The translations under genes and the position numbers were made by a program. 64,000 nucleotides of DNA from positions 24,951 through 88,950 of the forward strand of contig NW_025955124.1 of the NCBI RefSeq assembly GCF_022376445.1, given 5' to 3'. Position 1 is the stretch's first letter, and each line of letters begins with the position of its first letter. Source of the stretch: Fomitopsis serialis (lineage: Eukaryota > Basidiomycota > Agaricomycetes > Polyporales > Fomitopsidaceae). The notes beneath the pieces are model-generated. The model searched no databases, had not been told where the DNA came from, and worked only from the letters and a program-made list of their open reading frames with translations. Positions 13,089-24,943 of the stretch are shown piece by piece.

Positions 13089-16000
13089 TTAAGTGTCTGA
13101 GGGACTAACCAGCTTCTCAATGTCATCTGAAATGCTTCGGCCAAGCCGCTGGTGCACTGGCAGGTTAGGCCGCTGCAGAGGACTAAGCGTCAGCCTTCAA
13201 TTCGCCCTACACTTGGCGGCAACTTGAAATGGAACTCACCAGTTCATAAGTCTCGGCTTGCGGACTCTGCAGATCGCCAGGCGCATAGTCGTCCAACACT
13301 TCCGTGTCACGATCAGCGCCATCCACGTCAATCCCGTACCGCAATCCTTTTCCGTCTGTAGCGTCTTCCCACCATCCCAGCTTGAACCACGTCCCTTGCA
13401 GCCGTTTCTCGAGCATATTGGTCGACACCTGCTGTGAGCCAGGTTCCTTTAGCTCTGGTAGGTTAAGCAGTTCGCTCCCCGCTAGAAGACTCATGCGCGA
13501 TGCGATGGAGTAGGGTGGACGCGGAAGAACGCCCGTAGTTTTCAGCGTGAACGAGACCGTCACGACACAGACGAATATCCCCGCCAGTAGTCCTTCTAGG
13601 ATGCGTGCAGGTTTGGGCTCGATGAAGATGCGCTGCTGCGGAGCTGCCAAGACGCTTGACACTGCCGTTTTCCCGTCCGCAGGGACTCGCATGTAAAAGT
13701 CGGCGAGGCGCGCGAAGTATTGCGACCATTGGGACTGGACAGCAGTGATCAGAGAGTCTTGGTCGAGCAGGGAGTCCATGTCTGACATGTTGGCAGTGAT
13801 GGCGGTGAACAGATAGTCGAACGGGCCGCTGTGGAAGAGTTCATACGGTACGTCGCCGGAGAATGCCTCGTTGGCACTGTTGTTGCGAGTATAGGCCAAG
13901 TCGGTAATAGAGTCCAGTGAGGGCAAGCCACTGAAGATGAGTGGCATTTGGCTGAACTCATCAATCGTTGTGATGTCTTGCTCCGAAGCTCGGTTGACCG
14001 CCAAGACGTGGTAACCCGTGGGGGAGTCTATAGCCAAGTCCACCTCCATCGTAGATCTGCAACAGTTCATCCGTGAGCTAATCAAATCGAATGTCACGGG
14101 GAGACGACCCACTGAGTCATGGTATAGTTGCATGCAATGAGATTTATATCGTCGCTGCGCACGAAAAGAAAGAAGATAGTTGAGCAGTTGAGCTGTACGT
14201 CATTACCATCACTGCGTCCGGGGACAGGAAAAACAGCGCCTGCATAGCTGGTTTCGTCCAAGGTGACGACGTAGTCCAAGCCGCTAGTTCCCGCTCCTCC
14301 ATAGTCGGCTACACAGGGGATCTGCGGTAGAACGACGAAAGTACCAGTGCTAGCGTTGCCGCCGCGCTTGATATATGGTGGAGCAGTGCAGTTGACGAGG
14401 TCGCTGTGCAGGACGGGAAGGCGCGCCGTCAATCTCGAACTAGCCGGCAGATACTGGAAGTTAGGATCCGCGGAGAGCGCACCCACGGCAATCTTGGGGG
14501 CCGTCCAGTTGGGTGTCTGCAGGCCCGCATTGACGATGAGCTGTAGTGGGGGAACCTCGTAGCTGTCGTCACCCGACTCGTAGCCAGGAATGTTGGGGTT
14601 AAGGAGGGGCGCGGTGATGCCTGTAGCCATGGTATCGGCGAGGGCGGTATTGTTCCAGGCGAACGTGGTATTCAGACCGACCTGCACACTCGTGACGCGC
14701 GTTACCTGATCAATGGTAAACAGACCAGCAACCGCGATCTTCGCGACGAGCAGGAGGAGCACAGCCAAGGTGCTTATGAGCACCATAGGCTGTCGATGCC
14801 GGAGCGCGTGGAAAGGTAATGTAATCACCGATTGGTGAAGCGGGTCGTACGTCAGTCGGTTTCCTGATTGAGGAGCGCGGCGCAGGAGCACAAAGGGGTG
14901 CATCGCTCGAACCGCAGAGTCGAAGATCTCTATGCCTAGACCCACCAGGAAGAGTATGACCGGCCCAGCGTATGACCATGCATATCTCTGGGCACGGTGT
15001 CCGTTGAAATCAACCAGGCCGCTGCGCTTGGAACTGAGCTGCACTAGCAGCTCCAGGACCGCAATGAGGGCTAGAACGATGACTGCCAAAGCGAGTTTCG
15101 CTACTGGATATAATACGGGTGGTGTCCAGTCGAATCGATGCTCCGAGCCGTTGGGTGGAACCAACGATGCTGAGGCCGAAGAGTCGGCATCCTATAGCTC
15201 GGAGGTAAGAAACGTCTTACTTAAATTCACTTTTGTGAAGACCACGTACCGTCTCATTGGACACGACCATGATGCCCACTGTGCCATTAGGGTCGACTGC
15301 CAATTGGTATTTCGAATCGCGTACATGACTGTCTAAGGCATCGGGCTTAGCGGCGCCCGTGCCTTCCAGTCTGCGGGCCAAGCCCTCGCTCTCCGCAAGA
15401 ATTAGGGCGATGGAGCCCAAGGATGACGGGTCTCGAGGAAGGCAGGCACGCGGCCTCCAGAGGACGACGAAGACGGCGATCACAGCCAGAACACAAAGAC
15501 AAACTTGGATGGCTCTGACAGAGCCGACTCGGCTACTAAGGCGTTGGTCCGCGACCGCGGCCGTGCCCTGAAACAGGCCAGATGCGGACGTTGGTTGAAT
15601 GACGTTCCGCCATATATCGCTAAAGATCTTCTGCGAGCCCTGTGCGATGGCTTCGGCATCCATGAGCTGCTGCGGGTCTAGAAGGAGAAGATGCCGGAGA
15701 AGGTGGAACCAAGGACTGTAGTTTCCCACTTCCTTTATGTCAGGAGGAGAAGTTGACCACGGTATGTAGGCAAAAGGGTCGTCGTTGTCGGCGTGTCCTT
15801 GCGCCTCGGAGTTCCAAGGCGAGCCAGTCACTCCGTTGTTGTTGTCGATGGTCTGTAAAAGGTATCCACCTCCGGGAAATGATACACTGGAGGCTGTGCC
15901 CGCCGCGCGTGGCGTGCGGTTGAAGGCTGCGGTCTCAGCGTCAACAGAGACGACCACGTCCCTGACCGTGTAGCTCGCGACACAGCCGACAGCGGTCGCA

Positions 16001-17230
16001 TAAGCGCAGTTGTTCGGAGGAAGTAGCTGGGTCGCTAGGAGTACAGCAGGGGTGCTAGACCCGACCGTCCAGTTGTACACTTTTCCCGTATAGACTGTGG
16101 TACAAACGGCGACATTAGCATGGTCAGACAATGATAACGCGGCTCAAAAGACATACGATAGGGATCCGCAGTGTATGTCCAGTTTCCGGGCTCGTCGACA
16201 AACACATCACACGGCACCATTTGCGACACTCCAGCGTATGTGATCGTAACATTCGTGCCATTGTTGGAGAGTGAAACATCGGCCTTCTCGCACGTGAGGT
16301 TGGCATTATAGCCTTGCGTCGTCCCCGAAAGAATCATCCCTGGCTCTATGCTACTTGAGTTGAAAGGAGAAATCACGTAGTCATCGGTTATCCATGAGGG
16401 TGTCGGGAGCTGTAGTACTGTCCGTGCGAGGTAGCGGCTGAGAGAGTGAGCAATGTCCGCGGTGCCCTCGAGGGATGAACCGTTGTAGGTGCCACTGCGC
16501 TGCAAACTAGCGGGGAGGACACGGGGAGTGGGTTCTATGTCCCAGATGCTTGCGGCGACGATCGAGCACACAGCGACGGCCAACGTCCCTAGGGTGGAAA
16601 CCAGTATGCTGTAGTGTCGCTTGCGTATAGCTAATGCCATTGCTACCAATGGATTTGCACCGGTATAGTCCAGCTGGACGGAGGCATCTGAAGGTACTGG
16701 ACCTGCGGACATTGATGCCCACGGAGCAAGTTTCTTCACCTCCACTGCGTAGGCCTGCCAAACCCACCCTATCACAATAACGGATGCGATAGGCAGATAA
16801 GTGGCTAGATTCTGCAATGTGGTGGTCGGTACTGGGAAGCCCGTGTGCAAGTCTGATAGCCGGACGAAGACCTCTAGCCCTGCCACAGCTCCTAGCAGAA
16901 CGAGGCCGAAAATCAGCGATGGCCCTAACGACAGAACGAATGGATGCCATAGTGGGGGTGAAGATGTTTTCCTGTCTATGTACAAGGCAAATCATTGTAA
17001 ATTAGTGATTTCATCAATATACAGGCGAATACAGCAATCTACCGTGTGGTCGGCTGCCTCCGAGCTGGTATGGGAGCATCGAATAGATGACTTTCGAGGT
17101 AGAAATACTGTGATGCATAGTTCTGGAGTCGACCGATGTGGTTCAACTCGAGGGTCCTGCGTGCCGCCAGATAGTTGAGAGACCTTTTGAAGGATGGGGA
17201 TTCGGGAACGATAGTGGGTAGGCAACCTAG
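13089..17230 (-). CDS. Large DUF3433-type multi-span membrane protein (two repeat halves)
   Basis: This looks like two tandem genes but reads as one, right to left. An exon at about 17040-17230 (RTLELNHIGRLQNYASQYFY) joins by an intron (gtagat...gacag) to RKTSSPPLWHPF, the first membrane half. That half has LIFGLVLLGAVAGLEVFV, a second segment, then the cytosolic-looking LAPWASMS and the extracellular part. A gtacgtgg donor at about 15250 and tatag acceptor at about 15193 join it to the second half (FDWTPPVLYPVAKLALAVIVLALIAVLELL), which repeats the same architecture. A further intron near 14055-14107 (gtgggt donor) and one at about 13170-13240 (gtgagt) lead to the terminal RPNLPVHQRLGRS exon and a TAA at 13089-13091. 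The protein is about 1,200 residues, the usual two-repeat DUF3433 (PF11915) plan. Function is unknown; the first exon, perhaps from an ATG at 17491, is unresolved. Confidence 0.75.
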
Positions 17231-17494
17231 AGCAGCACCGCCACCCGACCAGGCTCCTTAACTTGATGACTACGCGACACAACGTGCGGTTCAAGGCGGT
17301 TGAGGCATGCATCAAATATTATAGCCGTTGTTCCCACGTGCGGTTCACCTATGCTCGTCAGAGTAGACAGTACTTACCTGTTGCGCTCGATGCGGACTCG
17401 AGAGAGGGGGTCGTACCAAGGGGGAAGCAATCCAAATAATCAAAGGCAATCGATCACTGTTTGACGGTAAATCCGATGCCGGGATAAGCATGGC

Positions 17495-18294
17495 TTTGTG
17501 AACAAATTTTACAGTAACACTGCATTCTCACCGTGGTCGGATTGGTGTTTGATGGAGATCGGCAACGTTCGCTTGACATTTCGGCTGACATAGTGGTTGT
17601 TTCGCAACTCATACTACACGGATGGGGCTGCGCCGCTGCGTTCCAATACTTGCTCTCATGAACTACCGCTTTTGATGGTATTGCCCGCATTACTTCTTCA
17701 AGACGGCTGAATGTTTATACCTGACATGCGCAGCATTCAACGTCAGTCCGAGTTGCCATGCTACGAAGGTACGCCAACAAACCGCATTTTATGTTCCTCA
17801 AACTGGTTGTGCTGACGCCGTTGAGTCAGCAGCTCGCCCATCGATTCATCCACAGGTATGTATGGACGTCATAAGTAGCACTTGGAGGCATGCCTTTCCA
17901 TCTGACCGCTGAACACAGCTGCATCAGTGTAAGCCAAGCCTATCAAGCACGAATCAGGGCGATTCAAGAAGCCCAGTGCGTATGCTATTGGTAGATTCAC
18001 GCTTGAGAGCGTAGAACATCAGTCAGTAGCTAGTTGTTGAGATACGCAGAAAGTCTGATTGTACACACAAGAAACTCCATACAAAGCCGCTTGACCGGTA
18101 ATGTCCTCTGTTTTACAAGATACAAAGATGGGCAAGCCGCTAGATCGACGCAAAGGGATCAGTGCGAGGTATGATGGGCATCATCATGCTTGCTTAGACC
18201 GAGGACGGTTTGTCGATTGTGATCCAGTTATCGGGGCCTTCACTGACACTACATAACTGTGAGCGAGGACAGCCACTTCATCAGGTCAGTGAAC
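17495..18294. other. Intergenic, no feature seen
   Basis: Upstream side of the DUF3433 gene and downstream side of the mannosidase gene. Only short random frames occur; no tRNA, repeat or ORF could be supported. Confidence 0.5.
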
Positions 18295-21200
18295 TCACGT
18301 ATGGGTGTCAGATCGGCCCAGGACAATCTTGATCGTCTTGACCTCGAAGCCGTGAAAGTTGAGCTTCACGGCATGGTGTGCGTGATCTTCAGCGTCAAAG
18401 AAGGACAGCTCTGCTTCCTCGTCCTCAAGCAAGTTAGTCGCCAAAGCTTTGGACACTGGGATGTTTTTAGCAATCTTCAACCATGCTTGGGCATGACCAC
18501 CGAATGCCTCGTAAATCCGCAGAACCACCGTCGTCGGCCCGCTCTTAGAATCGAATTGATCGTCTAATCCGCGCTTCACGGTCTCCAGGAAAACGTTCCG
18601 AGCCCCCTCCACTGCGAAGGGCGGTGTTTTGAGAAGCATCGGGGATTGAACTCCACTCTCTGCCACGAAGCGCACTACGATGCAAAGTAAGGTGCGAAGC
18701 CGTTCATGCAACTGTTTGGACTTACTGTGTAAAGGTGAATTGAACAACTGCGCTGCTTGCGGGACATCTGACTCCAGGAAGTGACCAGCATGTGGCATGA
18801 CGGCCCACGAGAACTCATGTATCCCTATGACTAGATTAGCATGCAAGTTCGTTTGAAGTAAGGATTGCCTACCTTGGTCCTGGTTCTCGTCAGGAGCCGT
18901 AGACGCTCGCAGAAGAGAGATGCGGAGGACGTTTCCACGGCAAGAGAAACCATACTTAGATTCAGACAGGATAGCGACGCCATAACCGAATTCGCTCAGG
19001 TCGGCGTACTGAAGCTTTGTCAGTAGCGTACATAGGGGCATGTCTCGCGCACAGACCTTATGACCACACACTTCAAACTTCGCCATATCCCAAGTCGTGT
19101 TGTTGTGCGTAGGCCTCTGCACATATCCAAACTGCATCTCATAGGTCGCCATGTCATTGTGAAGGTTGAGCGGGAGCTCGACTATTGATTGTGAGCCCAC
19201 GATTGCAGCTGATAGAGATGTATACTTACATTTCAGGAACTCGTGCTTCTCATGCCAATCCACGACGGCATCAAATACGAACGTCGAACGCGAGTCTTTC
19301 TTCATCGATGCTGACGACATGGTTTGAGCCTCGACAATTGCTGGAGTGAAACATGGTACTCACCAGTGATAGCGTCGAGGGAGATCTGTAACGGAGTAGT
19401 CAGACCTGCGTTTTACAATGATCATGGCGCGATGTGCAACCTACCGTCACATTGATGGTACTCTGGCGGTACTTGATCTCAGACTTGATCGAAGCTCGCA
19501 GAGGACCCTCTGCAACGACAGAGATGTTGGAGAACTCAAGCGGTTGAACAGTCTCAAGGTGGTGAATCTCGACATCTATCCGTAAAAAACGAGTCAGTCG
19601 GTAGTCAGTCACAAGTTGGTTGGACTATCGCACCCCATGCGTCCCAGTAGTTCGGTCTGTCGTGGAAAATGACGAGTCCACCAGTCTGACCCGAGGTCAG
19701 GAGCTCACGGCTATCCCGCGACCGTCAGTGCGCTCTACAGATCATCGGAATTTGAGTAATCACCCGAGTTCGACATCTAGCAAGCTGGAGATCCTGCCCT
19801 CTGAGATGGTAAGCTGCACACTGGAGTTCCGCAACACGAAATGACCCGATCCATTCGTGAAGACTGATCGTGATAAATAAGCTCAGCGACAGGTGTCGGA
19901 TGAAGAGGAGATGCACTCACCGGAGACTGGCATGCAGTCGGCGAACAGGCCTGACGACGCCGCCAACTGGCCTCCCTCCGAGCAGTCCATCAGTGCATAG
20001 CCATAGCTTCCGTCCTTCGAAGCTTGAACGACTTGCGCTTTCAGCTTGGCCGCACCAGAGGTGAGAGGGACCTTGACGACGTCGCGCCGAGCAAGATGCG
20101 TAGTGTTGAAACCCATGAGGGTCCCACGTCTGCTCAGAGCAGCGGTCTTGGATAATGGGTACGACTCGGGGAAGATGGCCGACCATGCCTCCTCGAGGAG
20201 CTGCGTGCCTTCCTTCCGGACTTCGGCATACAGCTTCTCGGCGTCCTCATAGGCCATTCCACTGACGATCCAGTGAGAAATGATGAGGCGCTACGTTAAA
20301 CATGCTTACATGGCAGAACCCGGGAGCACTGTAGTCGGTCATTTCAGAGAGGCTGCCATACGCAAGCGAGAGCACCACGCACCATCATGGACTGTGATGG
20401 AGCGAGTCAGCTACCGGCTGGCTGAAAGGAACGCATGGAACGTACATTGGTTCAACAAGACCTTCTCCCAACAATCGTTGATCTTCTCATTCGGGTAGAC
20501 GTAGTCACGCTTGTGGAACTTGTACAGCGACGCAAGTGTCGTCAGCAACTATGTCAATAGTCAGACCTCTGATTCTGAACGAGACCTCGCCTAACAGGCT
20601 TACTTCGACGTCCTTCAACAAGATTTCGGACTTGCGGTTGCCCTTCTTGATAGAGCCTACACCGATACTTAGACCATATCCCCAGATTATACTGCAGTAC
20701 GTACCGTGTGAGGTGTAGGTCCCCCGATGGAACTACCACAAATGGTTGAGCGTCATACGAAGTAACATCGATTTGTGGAAATCTCACTTCAAGGTACAAC
20801 TCTCCGTTCCTGGAATACGACATCAGTTACCAACCACCTAACCAGCATATCGAACAACTCACCAGTTGGGCAGCTTCTTTCCGGCATCGGACTTCTTCGC
20901 AACGACGTCGAAGAACTCATCAACCGAGTGCCCCATGTTGACAGGCGGAATTTCGCGCGAGTTGTTTGAGGTTGCACGCATGCGACGGAGCTAAAATGTT
21001 ACTGTGAGCAGCTATATAATACTTCAGGAAAGGCAACGTACATTCTCCAACATCTTGGCGAGCGGGCCTCCTCCACCGTCGCCATTACCGAAAACGAGCA
21101 GCGAGACATCCGAGGATTCGAGGTTCTGACAGATAAGAAGTCTGTCTGTCTGTTGCATATATGGAGCAAAGCGTATAACTGACCTTATGGTTGGTGACAC

Positions 21201-23331
21201 CCTTGTTGACATCGCCTACAGTGGCTTGAGCTGTATACGTATCTACGAACACGCTCATCAGTTGGTCTGAGCAACTGCCAGTGATGTGATAGTGGTACTG
21301 ACCGACGGGTGTCATGTGACAAAGGACCTGCGTTCCATCAATGCCGACCCAGTTGAACGTCGAATGCGGGAATGTGTTGCTGAAAACTCAATGCTTAAAC
21401 ATACGTGTACCGGGCTCGTAATGGGGTTGCTCACATGTTATTCCTGAAAAGAACACCTCAATCATCGCCCTCTTGCACTCATCAGAAATTTGTATCACTT
21501 ACCAGCTCAGCTTCTGCGTGAAGAAGTACTTCATGCCAGCCTGGCGGATCAACTGCGGTAGCGCGCCCGTCAAACCGAACGAGTCTGGCAACCACGCCGT
21601 CTCACACCTCTTCCCGAACTTGCTCTCGAAATACCTTTGGCCGAGTATGAACTGGCGCGCAAGAGCCTCGCCGCTCGGCATGTTCGAGTCATTCTCGACC
21701 CACGATCCGCCGACGGGATGGAAGCGCCCCGCGAGGACCTGCGTCTTGACACGTTCGAACAGCGGCGGGTAGAGCTGCTCGAGCCACTTGTACTGCTGCG
21801 CCTGCGAGCAGGTAAAGCGGTGCTCGGGGTATCGCTCCATTAGATCGACCTGTGTGGACCAGGAACGCGCAACCTTCTGTTGCGTCACTCGGTAAGGCCA
21901 GAGCCTGTGGCAGGTCAGTACTCGAAGGATGGTCCAACGGAGAGAGGACTGACCAAGCAGTATCGATGTGGCAATGGCCAATGCCCCAAATGGTCGCTTC
22001 CTCCGCGCCTTCCTCGTATATCTTGTCGCCCTTATTGGCCCATCCCTCGCCAAACACCGCTTCTGCGAGCTTACGCGAACTAGCAATGCTCCCGAGATCG
22101 TCCTTGTCGAATGTGTTCATGATCGTGTTCGCGGTGACGAGGGCCTTGTTCTGCAAGGATGTATTGCCGGGCAGCGTCTCGGAGATCTCGCGCAAGGTCG
22201 TGAAGTCCCATAGGAGCTGCCACGCGTCTTGGTTTGGCACTACCAGGTCGGCCGTCGCGAGCCGGAAGTACCTGTTCATCTGCAATTGTGCGCAGGCTGT
22301 CAGCAAGACGCTGGGAATATACTGCGGAAAACGTACGTCGGGATGCTCGATGGTGTCGCCGTTCCAGGGAATACCAAACATGCCGTTGCAGGACGACTCG
22401 ACGATGAAGTCGAGCTTCCGGGCCTTGCGCGCTTCGGACGGAAGGATGAATTCGACGCGACGATCGCCGCCCCATCCGCCTGTGATGCCCTGCAGGGGTG
22501 TGCCATCGGTGGTGAAGATCATCGCCTCACAGTCGGGGTCAAACTCGACTACAACAGTGCGATTAGCTAGGCCTAAATGCCTGATAGGCCGAAGACACCT
22601 ACATTGGACCACTTCATACTGGTCCCAGTACGCTGGCAGAGTCACGGAGACCTTCCACCAGTGGTTTGTCTGTTTCCTTCATTAGCGTCTGTTCGATTGG
22701 AACCATTCTAAAAGAGGAAGTAATATGTAGGCCTCGCCTCGCAGGTGAGTATGCATCCTGCATAAATATCTGACGCTTGTGAGCTGACTGGCTCCCATCC
22801 GAGCGCTTTCCACTGTGGGCAGGAGGTCCTATGCTGCTACTGGCGGGATAAGGGTGCAATATTCGCTTTCCAATCATGGTAGATGCTGCGTGTGTTACAC
22901 CCATGCCCTCATGCTCACAAGCGTAGCGAGACACGATGCTAATGAGACATTCCCGTTGACAAAGTTACCGACTTACCCCTGACCAAACCGTCAAACTTAT
23001 GTGATGCAGAGTACAAGATGTAGGACGTACACGATGGTCCAAATGAATCTCCCTTCTTGGCCGGCTTGAACTTCTGCTTCATAGCCTCCTCGAACGACGG
23101 CTTCGACAGGCCCGGCGCGCTCCAGACCTGAAGCTTGATGTAGGCAGAATCATCGACGCGATGGTGGTACAGGACTTGCGAAAGGTTGACATCCGCGTAG
23201 TGACCGCCGTTGAAAGTGCCCAAACGGCCTTGGGTCAAGTGTTTGATCCACTTCGCTCCCGTACCATAGTTGGTCTGGGGATAGTCGACACTGGCAGGAG
23301 CATGACATCCATGCCCGTGGTGGTGGGACAT
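18295..23331 (-). CDS. ams1: Ams1-type GH38 alpha-mannosidase
   Basis: Many-exon gene read right to left from MSHHHGHGCHAP at 23331 to the stop at 18295. The N-terminal beta domain includes WWKVSVTLPAYWDQYE and FDPDCEAMIFTTDG. The catalytic GH38 domain has IGHCHIDTAW, whose last residue is followed by an intron and then LWPYRVT; the His and Asp of HID are the expected zinc ligands. The nucleophile motif TAWLPDSFGL is at about 21580-21610. Downstream come FTQKLSW, TFNWVGIDG, FGNGDGGGGP and NWNGELYLE. The C-terminal beta-rich part includes LMGFNTT, VVDWHEKHEFLK, FEVCGHK and FGYGVAILSESKYG. Family members degrade free oligomannosides and misfolded-glycoprotein glycans in the cytosol and vacuole. 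No signal peptide is visible, as in yeast Ams1. Length (~1,100 residues) is normal and no damage was seen. Confidence 0.93.
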
Positions 23332-23719
23332 CTTGCTTGGCTGAACGTAGTTTGTTCACTCAGCACCGTAGCGGTCGATGTTGAGCAAGAAATGAATAGT
23401 ACGCCTGCGCCGGGGCAACGAACGTAACCACGCGGTTACTATACGGATAGTGAGATAAGCGGAACTGGCGACCTAGATACCAGGTGAACATACGTATCTG
23501 TTTTCAGTGTCGTAGACAAAGGGGCTGCAGCGACACAAGCTCCAGGTATGGGTTGGCACAGTCGGAAGAGAGTCGTACGTGTGGGGCAACGTGGGCGTTC
23601 TACGTTCAACGTTCAGCGCTCAGCACATTGGTGCAGGGTACATATACTACCTGCTATATATGGTGATTGAACATCCCAACAGGCGCCATATCGGGCCGGG
23701 ATCTCGGTCAGCTGCTCAG

Positions 23720-23723
<4 letters not shown>
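23332..23723. other. 5' flank of the mannosidase gene up to the LINE insertion
   Basis: Holds the presumed promoter of the mannosidase gene (minus strand). I saw no clear TATA box or ORF. It ends at the poly(T) start of the truncated LINE at 23724, whose insertion lies about 390 bp upstream of the mannosidase start codon. Confidence 0.5.
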
Positions 23724-23750
<27 letters not shown>

Positions 23751-24880
23751 GGAGGGCTGTGATGGTTTGTGGCACTGGCCAATCGGACCAGCCCAGTCAA
23801 CCAGCCTGCAAGCGGGTTCCCCCGCCATGCTTCCAGGGCGAAATGCAGTTTACGCACGGCGTGTTACGGCCAGTGTGGGGCTCGTTTAACCGGGGTCGAA
23901 AGGAGGATCCCCCGGCTCAATACCCACTAAAACCCGAGAGCGAGTCCAATCGCTCGGTAGATCTTGTTCTTTTGCTAGAATACCTTTCCAAGTGGCAATG
24001 ACCTGGTCACGATTCAGGGCGTCTCGTCCGAACCTTGGGTGCGTCATGGCTCGGTCTAGCCAGATTCTCATGTCCATCGTATGTGTCCACTGATTCCTCA
24101 CCGACGCCTCAGATTGGCTCCATCCGTCTTCGTCTCCGTGGCCAATGACTCGCTCACACCTGAGCTTCCAGATGAGGTAGACCGACTCGGAGAGGAGGAT
24201 TCTCCATAGTCGTATTGCTCCCTGGTCTTTTCCGGGGGGTGCGGTCCCTGTCTTCCAAACTCGAATGTTCGTTCCAAGTGCTTCTTCCATACACGGCCGG
24301 TTCCACGGGAGACCTCTCTTGGTCCAGACGGCTTCTGCCAGCCGCCATACTATTGACTGCCCCGTTGCTTGGCAGTGGAACAGGATATGGTCCATGGATT
24401 CAAGGTCTCCACACCACGAGCAACTGGCACGTTCCTCGTACCCGGGGATGTTAGCCCAGTATTCTCCGACGCGCACTGCGCCATGCATTATCTTCCAGAG
24501 GAAATCGGAGATTGGCCGGCGAGTTTCCTTGCTTCGGAGGTTACGCCACAAGGTTTGTTGGTCAACCTCGATTCCGTGATTTGTGCTGAAGTGCCTCCGG
24601 ACCAGTTCAAGGTTATCTATTGCCCGCCTCTTCTGCGGCTTCGTTCGTCCTAGCATCATCAGGAAACCCCCCTGCGCGAATGTGGCGCGAATCGGCGCCA
24701 AATCGGTCCGGCGCGACCTCCCGTGTAAACGGCTTCCAAATCGGTGCAAACAGCTCGTAAACGCCTTCTGAAAAAGCTGGCGGCGTGAACTTACTAAAAT
24801 CACCGAGCGACTTACTAGTACCTGGCTTTACACACTTAATGTTGCAAGCCGTAGTGGACACTGACTCGCACCAGGCCACG
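23724..24880 (-). mobile_element. 5'-truncated non-LTR retrotransposon with poly(A) tail
   Basis: The plus strand carries 27 consecutive T (23724-23750), which is the poly(A) tail of an element on the minus strand. Upstream of it on the minus strand are ~135 bp of 3' UTR, then the end of an ORF2. Only the C-terminal third of ORF2 remains, so the copy is 5'-truncated as usual for LINE insertions. The 5' junction is near 24880 but no target-site duplication was found by eye. Confidence 0.8.
23886..24803 (-). pseudogene. LINE ORF2 C-terminal remnant (zinc-binding RT-associated domain)
   Basis: An uninterrupted 305-codon frame ending at 23886. The central block FLWKIMHGAVRVGEYWANIPG, followed by CSWCGDLESMDHILFHC, is the zf-RVT-type zinc-binding region found at the C-terminus of many fungal and plant LINE polymerases (C-x2-C...H-x4-C). 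Downstream SESVYLIWKLRCERVIG is also typical. No endonuclease or polymerase motifs are present, so the copy cannot act alone. The frame is still fully open, suggesting recent insertion. It belongs to a different LINE lineage from the element at 29.6-39.65 kb, whose C-terminus lacks this block. Confidence 0.8.
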
Positions 24881-24943
24881 TAGCTAGCACTATATCAGTT
24901 CCCAGTCTCAGGAGTATCATGTATTGTAATCAAACTGCTACTA

